A DNA stretch of 64,000 nt, taken from NCBI GenBank assembly GCA_030435675.1, contig CM059621.1:1-64000 (forward strand), given 5' to 3'. Source of the stretch: Steinernema hermaphroditum (taxonomy: Eukaryota > Nematoda > Chromadorea > Rhabditida > Steinernematidae). Numbering within the stretch: the stretch's first letter is position 1; each line of letters begins with the position of its first letter. A program made the translations under genes and the position numbers. The notes beneath the pieces are model-generated. The model was not told the DNA's origin, made no database searches, and saw only the letters and a program-made list of their open reading frames with translations. Positions 34,462 to 45,420 of this stretch are shown here, one piece after another.

Positions 34462-35167
34462 ATATGTATAATGTTGTAATAAAATCATCTTTTGATGACC
34501 GCTTTCCGACAGATGGTCAGAGCTGAATCAGATTCTTAATCGCAGTTCTAATCGCATAATATTCAAGAAATCGCATAATTAAAGTTAAATTATCACACCC
34601 TGATAACAGCGTTATTTGTTCTTTCTTTTGTCCAATTAGGCGAGCTTTTGCTTCCTAATTCGCTCACAACTTTTGAGATGCTTCCTACATTACCATTTTC
34701 ACCTGCAATTGCGACCGTGATCTTTCGAAGTATACGAGAGATCCTGATCGTCACCACAGATAACGAATTGTGATTGCCCTTTTGAGTTCATTTTACATTA
34801 GGCTTTGTATAGCTTTTCTTTCGCTCGATTACAGACATTACTCATTGACCCGATACCGAAACAACATATGCATCTTTCAATGCCCGATATATCTAGCTAT
34901 AGGAGTTATACAGCTTCGCCTCTAGCGAAGATCGAACTGTTATCTGCATATTTTGATTTCTTAACGCGCACATAATGATCATAAATCTGCAAAGGTATAT
35001 TCACTGGGCTGGCCCCTATATGATTTTATGACCCCACAGAACTCGTTCTAACAATTGCAACCGTGATCTTTCTAAGTAGGTGAGACATGTCGATGACAGT
35101 ACCGATAACGATCTGTGACTGCCTTTACTCACATAAGCTCATTTTCTCTCAGATCTGCAGTGTGACA

Positions 35168-37064
35168 ATGGTTAGAGCCAAATCACCATGGGTCTGTCTA
35201 TTCTCTCTACTCCTTCTGACACTGTCTCTAAAGCTGACTTTTGTATATTACCACATCCGGCTATCCCTCGGCCTTGAAAAACCCATTCACTTATTTGTCG
35301 TCGACGCTTTCTATTACAACACTTCAAAGAGGTTCTTTATATTACTGTCGAAAGAATATTGTCTTGTAGTTTTGAGGATAACACAGTGGCGGTAATCTTG
35401 AACGCTCGGAAATCAGCGCCACATCTTCCGATCATGTGCCACTCGACGGATCGTTCGGGCAAAGCTCTCAGTTCACATGCCAAAATGGTGCCCCTGGCGA
35501 TCGCTCCTGGCCAGTGCGCGCTAACCACATATGTGGCCACGTGTAAATCAGTCCCAGAACCAGAGGAACTGTCTATGTCAGTACATACAGGACCAACTGA
35601 AAAGGTATGTGGATCTTCTGACTGGTTCCGGTTTCAAACTGTATACATCATGTCTCTGCATCTTAATACAGCTAATACACATTGTTAGACCAACTTTTTA
35701 GAATGTATGTTTGCAGATCTCTGTAACAAAAGCCGACTATGAACGTCGCCAACTTGTCGTTTGTATGAGCCGAATTTTTTATTTCGAACACTGGCAACTG
35801 CTCTTTACATCGCTCGAAATATACCGCTACTTCGGGGCCGACCTCATGGTCACGTACATCGAAAGTGTCATTTCCGACATCGCGGCTATTATGAATGCCT
35901 ACGAGAAGGAAGGCTTTTTGAAGATGAAGCCCGGGATTCGGTTGTTCCAACCTGTGTGTTGACACACTTTCATGAGATGTTACCATTCGTTTTCAGGATG
36001 GACTCGACTACGACCCGAATTTACAAAACGAATGGGGAAATATGATTCCTCTTTTCAACTCCTGTCTCTATGAGTTCAAAGAATCCGCCGAGTTCATCTT
36101 ATTTGCCGATTGGGATGACGTGCTCATCCCGAATAACTACCGTACTTACATGGAGGAACTGGTTTTTCAAAGTAGGATACATCCATCTGCGGGTGCTCTG
36201 GTCTTCCCGAGGCATAAAGCCACTGTGACTGTGGCTGAGAACCCTTCCGATTTCAATATGTCAATCACATTTAATACACTAGAATTGGGGAGGCTGGAGA
36301 CAGCCGGGAAGTCCGTCGTTATTCCCTCTCGTGTTGACGGTTCATGGATTCATGCAGCGAGCAGGATGAGACCTGGCTTCGAGCAGGTCTGGCTGAAGGA
36401 GTCGGCCTCTTCGTTTTGGCATTTCAGAGAGTGGAATTATTATCAAAAGGTAATACTCATCTCAATGGAGCTTTTTGTAAATCGGCATTTCGGAAGTTGA
36501 TTCTACTCGAGGGAGGTGCAGTAGATAGGGCACCAATCGGGTCTCAACCATCTGTTCTATCTGAGATCCCTCTCAAGATTTCTTGAAAAATCTGAAATAC
36601 AATGCTTCCTTGAGATTAATGCCAAACCAAATTGTTGAAAGATGAACTGAACACACCGTTTTTAGCCCAACAAAAACCTCATACATAAGAAGCAATTCAA
36701 CGGATACGACGGCACTCACATCTTTGCATCCTTCACCAAGATGCTGGAGAGACACAACCTTACCGAGGTTTTCGAAATTTAACATGTTCACGATCATGTG
36801 ACATTATTTCAGGTCTTCTCACAACTGCCTTCAGTCCCAGTTTACTATCCTGCTATGGTAGAATGTTTCTTGCATTTCGAAGACAAGCTGAAATACCATT
36901 CTTTGAGTATTTGTCCAACCGCAGCGCTCTGTGAGATGCCGCAGCTGGATGTTAACTGCGTCAACCTTAGAACGAAATTCAAATCGACTGAACTTTTGAA
37001 GGGAGTGCATCTCCATCAGCGTTCGGTGCATGAGCTCTATGAGAGTCCCAACGGATGTTTGTAG
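35168..37064 (+). CDS. GT92 (DUF23) family glycosyltransferase, tandem copy 2
   Basis: Near-identical duplicate of copy 1 (offset 2603 bp from exon 3 on). Exons: 35168-35331, 35370-35604, 35717-35953, 35997-36449, 36666-36767, 36813-37064, giving 480 aa. From exon 4 to the stop I see only a handful of base differences, and even introns 4 and 5 match. The protein differs in a few residues of the anchor region (WVCLFS against WIFLFS, LEKPIH against LEEPIH). Poly(A) signal 37081-37086. The age of the duplication is evidently very recent, or the pair is kept alike by gene conversion. Both copies look functional. Confidence 0.92.
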
Positions 37065-37679
37065 ATATGTATAATGTTGTAATAAAATCATCTTTTGATG
37101 ACCGCTTTCCGACAAATGGTCAGATCATGAAAGAGCACTGAAGTGAGCATTTTAGTGAAATGAGATGTGGATGGAAAGAAATGTAGGCTCAACCAAATGA
37201 AGTCGTTTGTCTACCAGTTATTTCGCTATCGTTTAGTGCACTAATTGCTTGCAAATCGTATAATTTCATTACTTTTTTGACGGCCCAGTGCAACCGATTG
37301 ATTCTTTTTGTTTTCACAGCATTTTTACGCACCTGGCTTAGTGCACCTATAAAATTGGCTACAGTATGCAAATTATTTACAGGTACACATACTACTAGTT
37401 CACTGCAGGTGGAAAAACACGCTTAGTGGGAGTAAATCTTACACAGCAATGTGATGGACACAGTCATAGTCTTTGTTCTATTCTCGCCTGTATTATTCAA
37501 GTTTATATATTCATGCCTATTATTATAATATCATACCTGGAAGAGTGGAAGTAAAACAAACATCATTTGCGTCGAGACCGAGATAGTGTACCGAATCAAA
37601 GTCAGCTTTTAGCTGTATACAAACGGATAATGAACGTGTCAGTTTGCTTGAACATGTGCGAGTGTTTTTCGAGTGAACA

Positions 37680-37790
37680 CGTTCTGTGCATGAGCTCTAT
37701 GAGAGTTCCAACGGATGTTTGTAGATATGTATAATGTTGTAATAAAATCACCTTTTGATGACCACTTTCCGACAGACCATCAGACCATGA
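37680..37790 (+). pseudogene. GT92 3'-end stub
   Basis: Repeats the last codons and 3' UTR of copy 2 (37021-37115). It keeps the VHELYESSNGC end with its stop and the TAATAAAATCA poly(A) region with a few changes. It forms the right-hand stub of the array, mirroring the 5' stub at 31817. Nothing else of the gene precedes it. The 37120-37680 stretch also echoes 37790-37910 (ATGAAA.GCA.TGAAGTG, TTTGCAAATCG). Confidence 0.8.
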
Positions 37791-38032
37791 AAAGCAATAA
37801 AGTGGCCATTTTAATGGAATGAAACGATGAACGGAAAGAATTAGTTAACGACGTCATTTATCTATCAATTACTTAGTGCACTAAATGTTTGCAAATCGCA
37901 TAATTGCGCTTTTTTACGTATGGTTCTCGCAGTGATGAGAGATACCTTTTCTTGTGCTATGACCCATTTTTATTATTATTTTCCACGCCAGAAATTTGAA
38001 CGTGTACTCACTGTTAGAGTTGTCATCGGGTC

Positions 38033-38380
38033 GAACCCGAAAATCCTCATTTTTTGCAGTATGGACCAATTTTGAAGTCCAATCGAGAAACTTCCAAGTG
38101 CGCTGGCTTCGCCCCAACGTCGCGGCCCAGAATAGTCAAAAAATTTGACCGAAGAACGAAAAAGTCCATTCAAAAATTTTCAGGTTCAGATTTTCGGGTT
38201 CGGGTTCGGGTTTTTCGGGTTTTACCCCTAATTGGACCTTGTTTTGTTGCTCGGTCAAACTTTTTTGATTATGCTGGGCCGCGACGTTGGGGCGAAGCCA
38301 GCGCACTTGGAAGTTTCTCGCTTGGACTACAAAATTGGTCCGTATTGCAAAAAATGCGAATTTTCGGGTTCGACCCGATG
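38033..38380. repeat. Long palindrome (foldback) with CGGGTT centre
   Basis: Arms 38033-38150 and 38252-38380 are inverted copies. They share the block TTGGGGCGAAGCCAGCGCAC and GGAAGTTTCTCG and their complements. The roughly 100-bp centre contains TTCGGGTTCGGGTTCGGG. No transposase and no clear target duplication were found. It is probably a non-autonomous foldback element. The rest of 37910-38800 holds no recognisable gene. Confidence 0.8.
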
Positions 38381-38804
38381 GAAACTCTACTCACTGTGAA
38401 TAATGTTGCTGCATTGCACTTACATACATTTACAGATAGCGCAAGCTTTGCCGAGTGGAATTAAAAGGGACCTCGCATAACATCTCTGTAACTAGTCGCC
38501 CTGTCACCAATATCCATGTAAATGTCCGTTGTTTGTCCCGTTTCTTAAGCAGTTTCCATGAAACATAATGCTTTGCTCTGCTTCCTGTTATTGCCATTTG
38601 GACTTATTTCTCTAGCTACGTATTTCGTTTCCTTTTGTTCTCATAACGAATTGTAATAATCGCGACGATAATTGTAATAATGGCACTTTTTAGAATTGAA
38701 TTGGACTGTTTCTCACCAACCGACCGCCTTTGAGAAAAATACGCTCTTTTCTTAAGATCACCTTGTTGGCGACAGCTGCTTTGGAAGTGAATACGAAGTA
38801 GTGC

Positions 38805-40694
38805 ATGAAAATGTTGTTATCTGTAGCCTTAGGTGAATTTATTGTCGCCTTAGTGAGTGTTCTACTAACATCATTGTACTTGTCTACTATTCTTCGCAAC
38901 AAATCTTTAAAATCTATTTGGAAACAGTCCCCTTCCATGGCTATCCTACTCATATCAACCATCTTCGCGACCCTTGTATCAGCGGCGTTTTGCACTACAT
39001 GGATTTTATTCATTTTTGGACTGATCTGCAATGTTCCGCAAAGCTCAGCTCTACTGTTGTTTACTGGACTATCTTTTATGGCCGTGCATCTTTCCTACAC
39101 AACAGCTACTTTGGCGATTTACGTACAGCGAATATACATTCTGATTTATCCACTGAGACCTCTGCATAGGGTCAATAAGATGATCGTTGTCGGTCAGATT
39201 CTATTGATGCTGGCGGCTGTTCTAACTGCAGTGGTGCCTAATGCGGTTTATGCTCCCATGGATGTGGTTCCAGTGCCCAAAGGTGAGATGTTCTCTTGGA
39301 TGATGAATTTGCGGGATTTCGATGTTTCATGGTTCATGCACAAGGAAGAATAAGAGGTGTATAATAGGGATGCACCGGAACGAATTAGAATTAGTCAGAA
39401 GGTCCGGGGTTCGAACCCACCCGCGAGCAAACGTTTTTTCTTTTCGTATCTTCTCGATAAAATATTCTGGAAAATGTTTCACTGTTTGATTCTAAGTAGG
39501 CAAAATGTAAACGTGCCGAAAAATATGTGGAAAAAGTGCATAAAAAAAGTTTTGCTCGCAGGCGGATTCGAACCTCGGACCTTCCGACTGATTCCGGTTC
39601 GTTCCGGTTTCCGTTTCGGTGTGTCCCTAGTGTATACATTTTGAGGTGACACAACCGTGAAACAAAGAAAAAACGAGAATTCATTCCTACGATTTTATAC
39701 AATTCCGGTAACTTTGCCTATGATGCATAATTGTGTTGCCTGACTGATTCCAGTCACCCCTAATACGTATCCTAAAGTGACCTGGTTCGCCTCGAGTGAC
39801 CTGGTTCGCCTGGAAATGTGGCAAATGTATACCGCAGAGAAATTCGCCCTGGAAGAACTGGTTTAGAGGCTTTGAAAGGCAAAATCTTCGCTAAAATTTG
39901 ATTCTTAGTCTCAATGCTAATCGCATAATATTCAAGAAACATGTAGTGCACAAAGTCGTATAAGTAAAATTCAATTATTACATCCAGATAACATCGTTAT
40001 TTGCCCTGTCTTTCTTTTGTTCAATTACTCGGCTATTTGTTTCCTGATTCACATACACATGCCCGGAAAACAAATGCAAAGAGATCAAGAACGGAAAGCT
40101 GCGTTACATGAGTACAGTAAACCTTTCTTTATTAAGAGCTAAAACCACTAAATGTTCTGTTTCATTTTCAGGCTGCTACTCTATGAATTGTTCCCATCTC
40201 GTAACCGTAGGAGGAACCTTCAGCGCTGGAGTCAGTTTTGTGCTTTCTGTATCTACAGTAGTGCTGGGGTGTGTCTTCCAATACGTTCATTTCAAATATC
40301 GCAACTCCAAGAAGAGCGCAAAACCCGAAGCTGTGAAGGTGAGAGATACGGCTAGAAGTCATGTTTTTAATGACGTCAGTTTTAGTTGAATCAATTTGCT
40401 CGGTATTCGTTCTACATTCGGCTCGTCTTCGAAACGACGCCCTACATGACCGACCTAATACTTGTTCACAGTGTAATATAAACATCCTTCCAATTATATC
40501 ACATCAAAGTCGATTTTCAGGTCGGTTTACGTATCGGAACCATTATCGGCCCATACGGAGTACTTGGCTGTTCTCTCGATTTCTGCATTTGTACTATGCT
40601 GTACTACATTTTGGCGGTCAAAACCAAAAACGACCAAAACAAAGTGGGACTTTTCATGGTGAAGAAAATATCTAGTAAAACGAGCAAAACATAG
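38805..40694 (+). CDS. 7TM chemoreceptor-like protein, class BC-like (gene I)
   Basis: Four exons: 38805-39282, 40172-40338, 40386-40472, 40521-40694, giving 301 aa. About seven hydrophobic segments. Recognisable blocks: YVQRIYILIYPLRPLHRVN after the third helix, GCYSMNC at the start of exon 2, QFARYSFYIRLVFETTPYMTD in exon 3, and IGTIIGPYGVLG in exon 4. The IGPYG block and overall plan resemble C. elegans serpentine receptor class BC, assigned from memory of the family, so the class is tentative. Likely expressed in chemosensory neurons. Intron 1 (889 nt) carries an hAT-type MITE. Poly(A) signal 40734-40739. Confidence 0.82.
39365..39629. mobile_element. hAT-type MITE inside receptor intron
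   Basis: 265 bp, same family as 28246-28484. Left terminus TAGGGATGCACCGGAACG, right terminus GGTGTGTCCCTA. Flanks GTGTATAA and GTGTATAC agree at 7 of 8 positions, an 8-bp target duplication with one change. Internal GGTTCGAACCC and its inverted partner GATTCGAACCT are B-box-like. It sits in intron 1 of gene I. Half-elements of the family occur near 41163-41262, 45130-45185 and 61765-61815. Confidence 0.88.
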
Positions 40695-40734
40695 TTGAAG
40701 ATTCTTATAATTTGAATAGATTAAGTTTTTGTAA

Positions 40735-40940
40735 ATAAAGACCGGGACATCTGACAGCCCTTCGGATGGAGACACCATAGCCCTGCGGGCGACAAGATTG
40801 ACGCTCACTATATAGGCTAAAAACTCACTTAAAATTGCGTACAAACGCAAGACCTCACAACCTCAGAAACATGGTGGCAGTAACGTCGTTCGTTCTGGGC
40901 TGTCTATGTGGCTCATTGCAAACGCGCTTGGTTTGTAGGC
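40735..40940 (+). repeat. Dispersed repeat, second copy of the 3280-3610 element
   Basis: Shares CGGATGGAGACACCATAGCC, CTGCGGGCGACAAGATTGAC and GGCTCATTGCAAACGCG with 3350-3605. It lies immediately after the poly(A) signal of gene I. Confidence 0.6.
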
Positions 40941-41345
40941 TGGCGGCGTCGGGTTCGGTTCCCGTCGGGGTCCTTAATTTGTGTGGATGTTTTCCCCGTG
41001 CTCACGGAAAAACACACAGTCAGACCAACGGACCCGTTGATTCTCCATTAAATAGGGGATTCTAAGAGTCACTAGACAACGCGAAATGCGAGAACAAGGT
41101 GGTCGAGGCTTCCAGTCAAATGCAGGCCCAGTTTTGTATGTTACTTAGAAAATTTATGCCAGGGGCATCCCATCCGAAACCGGAGCGAACCAGAATCAGT
41201 CAGAAGGTTTGGGGTGTGGATCCGCCCAAAGGCAATAGTTTTTTTTTATGACGTGATTGCGGTTCCAGTCTGGTGCACCTTATAGTTGCAATCTGTCATA
41301 AGATGTCACAAATCATTTATTGAATCCTTGCCTATAACTTCAGAA

Positions 41346-42390
41346 CTATTTGGAAGTATTAACAAACAGCTGTGTACCATGGATCATCGACGAAACTCCG
41401 TTGGATTGCAAACTGAAGACTTGTTTCCTTAACATCCTAAAATCTTTCTGTCACCAGTTTCATCATAGATATCCACGCTTACTTGTTAAAAGCTAAGTAG
41501 ACGATTGCCGGAAGATACAGAAAGTTGGCCATTTGAAAGAACGCGTACAAGTTCCTCGTCCACGGCGAATCAAGAACAATATGATAGATCCACTTGTATA
41601 ATACGATGGTGAAGAAGTTGAACAGGAAGGTCAATCCTGCCTGCATAGCTATTTTCAATTCCGCTTTGCTGGTAGAGTTCGCATTGAACGAGAATTTTCT
41701 GTACAACACATAAGCCGTTATGATAGTATAGATAGTCAAAGCGGCGAAAATGATGACTGTACAAGACAAGGATCGAAGCTGCTTGTAGTTTCTCGAGAAC
41801 CACATCGCGTTGCCGTACTGAACTGTATATCTGTCGGGGCCGAGCCAGAACTCTGACAAGGGGCTGTACATCAGGGTGGTGAGGGCGATGAATATGAGCC
41901 ATGTGGTGACTTGTAGGACCTGAAATGTGCACTGATTTCAGTCGCTTTCAACTGTTTGGTCAATCTTAAAAAGGAGCCTTTGCAAATCAAGACCTACCGG
42001 ACTAATCCATCGAGGAATGTGAATGTGGCAAATCAAACATAATCGATTGATAGCCAAAACGAGGGTTATAATTATAATGGAGTTGAATGCGTTGATGGCA
42101 AAGAAGTGAGCACCCTTGACTAATCCAAATATTTCGCTATCCAGCATGACGCCAAGTCCATAGAAGACATAGGAACATCCACAAATGACGTGGAACAATA
42201 CTTGCTGAGCCATGATACGGTAGCACTCGTATTTTCGATATTCCTTATTTGCGATAAGAACCTAAAAAGGCTCATTCGAATCGAAAACATCTTTAGAACC
42301 TACGTGAAATAGCTTCATCAGAACGGGAGTAAACACAATAGCAGAGACGAGATGGATCAAGCCAAAAACGAAATGGTGTATGTCGACCAT
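41346..42390 (-). CDS. 7TM chemoreceptor-like protein, class T-like (gene J)
   Basis: Four exons: 42390-42304, 42261-41998, 41919-41483, 41436-41346, giving 292 aa. The first exon (29 codons, MVDIHHFVFGLIHLVSAIVF) gives helix 1. Then come YECYRIMAQQVLFHV, LAINRLCLICHIHIPRWISP after helix 3, SKAELKIAMQAGLTFLFNFF, and a final helix ending LPAIVYLAFNK with a basic tail. The CYRIM and INR blocks recall the srt group, but I cannot fix the class without a search. It is unrelated by eye to gene I. The paralogue K has identical exon lengths. Probable chemosensory GPCR. Confidence 0.82.
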
Positions 42391-42860
42391 AGCGCTCACA
42401 GACAAGGAACGGACTCGAGATTATATAGGCTCCTGTGGGATAATACTTCCGTAAAAAGAGTTTACTTCGAGGTCATGGGAACATCTGGTATCACATGGAG
42501 TCTTTTTTTGGTTCAATACGTAATCGCACCAGATAGAAAGATCAAATAAATCAGGTGTTTGCGAATAAAAGTTCGGTTTAGTGGGATGTAATCTCACAAA
42601 CAGTGCGTATTTCCGTGCGCAAAAATCAAACTGAAAACTCAGAAAAACGATTTTTGCGTAATATAATCTCACGTCCATATTGCAAGAGACTCTTTCTCTT
42701 TTTTTTTGGCATGAATGTTTATGTTACTTCCTCTAGTGTTTAATATCTTTGCATGCTTAATGACAATACTTTGGCTCTTACGATAGCAGACCATGAATAT
42801 CAAAATCTCCCATTTCCTGCCTCAACAACTATGTCTTTGTCACTTTTCTCATTTCCATGA
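42391..42860 (-). promoter_or_regulatory. Upstream block of gene J, duplicated at 58 kb
   Basis: About 42391-42800 is repeated at 58113-58540 with moderate divergence. Conserved pieces include GGTCATGGGAACATCTGGTA, TGGAGTCTTTTTTTGGTTCA, CACAAACAGTGCGTATTTCC and GTGCGCAAAAATCAAACTG. It is either a promoter kept with the duplicated first exon or simply the extent of the copied segment. Confidence 0.5.
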
Positions 42861-43433
42861 TGTTCAATGGGCATGGAGTTGTTGTAGAATACGTTTTCGT
42901 CAAAGATGTGTAATCAACGAGTTCATGTGCATCGGTGAAGCAGAGTGAGCCGGTGTTGGGTTTGACCGAGCCGAGAGGTTCAGACAAAAAGCCAGATCCA
43001 TGCCTTTTTCTAGAATACACTCTCCTGCTCCTCGCTGACAGGGATTCACTTCAAACAGCGGTCCCTCGGCTAAGATACAAACACGAATCCTTATCTGGAA
43101 ATTTCCGACGAGTCTATAGACAATAGACAACACACGTCGAACGATGACTAATACCAGGGAGTCCAAGTGAGTATCGTTCCCATTCTTGGACACAGCCTAG
43201 CGATAACATTTGCTCTCTTGGCGATTTGAGCTTATACATACTGATTTCAAGTCTGATTTATATTTACATACTGATTTCAGGCCTATACAATGCGCGCTAA
43301 AAAGCGTATGTCTACAATGCTTCAAGCGGAGCGGAGCCCGATCCAGAATTCTTCCGTTCAATATATTTATATTTTTTGCTCCGTACGATAAGTTTCATTT
43401 ATTAATTTTAGTTAAAACGTAAAAAGGTCAGGG

Positions 43434-45420
43434 CTATCTGGAAGTGGAAATGAAGATTTGAGTACCGTGCGTCATCGAGGAGACCTTGTTGGGCCGCAAG
43501 CTGAAGACCTGTTTTCTCAATATCCTGAAGCTTCATTATGAGAGCACGACCTAATGTATCCAAACTTACTTATTGAAGACCAAGTAGACAATAGCCGGCA
43601 AATATAAGAAGTTAGCCATTTGAAAGAAGGCGTAAAGGTCCTTTGTCCAAGCTGATCGTATGACGATGTGATAGAGCCAATTGTATGCAACTATATTGAA
43701 GAAGTTGAACAAGAAAGTCAATCCTGCCTGGATAGCGATTTTCAGTTCGGCTTTGCTCGTAGAATTTGCATTGAACGAAAATTTTCTATATAATACGTAG
43801 CCGGCAATGATCATGTACACTGCCAAAGCGGCAAAAATGAGAGCCGTACCCAACCAAAAGCGGAAGTACTTGTAGTTTCTCGAGAACCAGTGGTCATTGC
43901 TGTACTTGATGGTGTACCTGTCGGGCCCAAGAGTTATTTCTGACAAGGAACTGTACATAAGGACGTTTAGAACGACGAAAAACAGCCATGTAGCGACTTG
44001 AAGGGTCTGAAAGAGAGAGTCTTTTCAGATGTCTTTGAGTAAATTTAAAACAGATCTTATGTCGGAATTGGGACTAATAAAGCAGCGGCAAATACTCACC
44101 GGACTGATCCATCGTGGAATATGGATATGGCAAATCAAGCAGAGTCGATTGATTGCCAAAACGAGAGTTATAATGACGATGCAGATGAAAGCATTGATAG
44201 CGAAGAAGTGAGCGCCTTTGACGAAGACTAATATCTCGCTGTCGAGAATGACGCCAAGTCCGTAGAAGACATAGGAACATCCACAGATGACGTGGAACAA
44301 TACTTGCTGAGCCATGATACGGTAGCACTCGTATTTTCGATATTCCTTATTGGAGATAAGAACCTAAAAAGGTTTATTTGGATCGATAAGTTTGTCTACA
44401 AGTTTGACAATTTTGCATTCCTTTCTTTGGATGCTCTTGTCCCTATTTACCACCCGTATGTTTCCTTTCCTTTCCGATTCGTGAACTTCCTAGCAAGCAA
44501 CAAACGCCAAAACACGTCACCTATTAATGTACTCTAATCACATTGCTATTTATGGCGTTATGGGAAATTGCATTTTCCGGTCATTACTAAAGTGTCACGT
44601 AATTGAACTTTTCGGTTAACGACGGTTTGCTAAGAACTCATTTGTTGGTGTTTTCGGTGGAGCAGACGACATTCGACTAGGGCGGCTGGAGGCTTCGGAG
44701 TTGAGTACATTCCTCAGCTTCAGTGGGCGACGCGGCTGTTTCGTTCATTTCAGTGAAACGGTGAAACTACGGTTCCTTAGTGTTCAATCTTTTGGTAGCC
44801 GAGTCTTTGGACCAACAAAGATGGTCAGGAACGACTACTTTCTTAAGTTATCTAGCGAACTTCAGAGTGAGCGAGTGGGCGATGCGACAGTCGGCCATCA
44901 ACATCAGTGAAAGACGGATGAAATTTGTGGAACAAATGTAGGGGGTGATAGGGCGAGAAAGGATATGAATATTGTCGACGTTAGGACACAAAAAGACATC
45001 GTTCTCATGTTGCCAAGGTTAAGATCAAGTTTAGCTGCGTTTAGTATCAGGCTATTAAACTTTTTGAGCATAGGTGTAGACTTCAGCCAATCCGAACTGC
45101 TTACTCAGGAATAGCTTTATATACTGAGGACTAGATCACCTGATCAAACCGAAATCAGTCAGAAGGTCCGCGGTTTGGAATACTTTGTCATCCATAGTCC
45201 GTAGCTAGAGTACATAAAGCAGAATAAAAATTCTTGGACTTCGCCAGAATTCAGGTGCGACCACTCACACGGACCTAATTCAGGTTTGCCCACTTATCTC
45301 ACAGCTACAAGAGATAATTCTCAGAAAACCTACATGGAACAGCTTCAACAAAACGGGAGTGAAGACGACAGCGGAGATGAGATGGATGAAGCCGAGGACG
45401 AACTGGTGTGTGTCGGCCAT
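43434..45420 (-). CDS. 7TM chemoreceptor-like protein, class T-like (gene K)
   Basis: Paralogue of J with the same exon lengths (87, 264, 437, 91 nt): 45420-45334, 44363-44100, 44006-43570, 43524-43434, giving 292 aa. The first exon, MADTHQFVLGFIHLISAVVF, lies 970 nt from exon 2, whereas in J the gap is 42 nt. The intervening sequence holds repeat-family and MITE-half material. Motifs match J: VLAINRLCLICHIHIPRWIS, SKAELKIAIQAGLTFLFNFF, LPAIVYLVFNK. The frame is intact and the splice sites are canonical. The long first intron is the weakest part of the model. If exon 1 is not used, K would lack helix 1. Confidence 0.78.
44655..45190. repeat. Repeat-filled first intron of gene K
   Basis: 44660-44930 contains GGTGGAGCAGACGA (also at 58802 and, inverted, near 50375) and GAAACTACGGTTCCTTAGTG, which is similar to family R2. 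45130-45185 ends in a half hAT-MITE (CGAAATCAGTCAGAAGGTCC). These explain the large size compared with the 42-nt intron of J. Confidence 0.5.
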
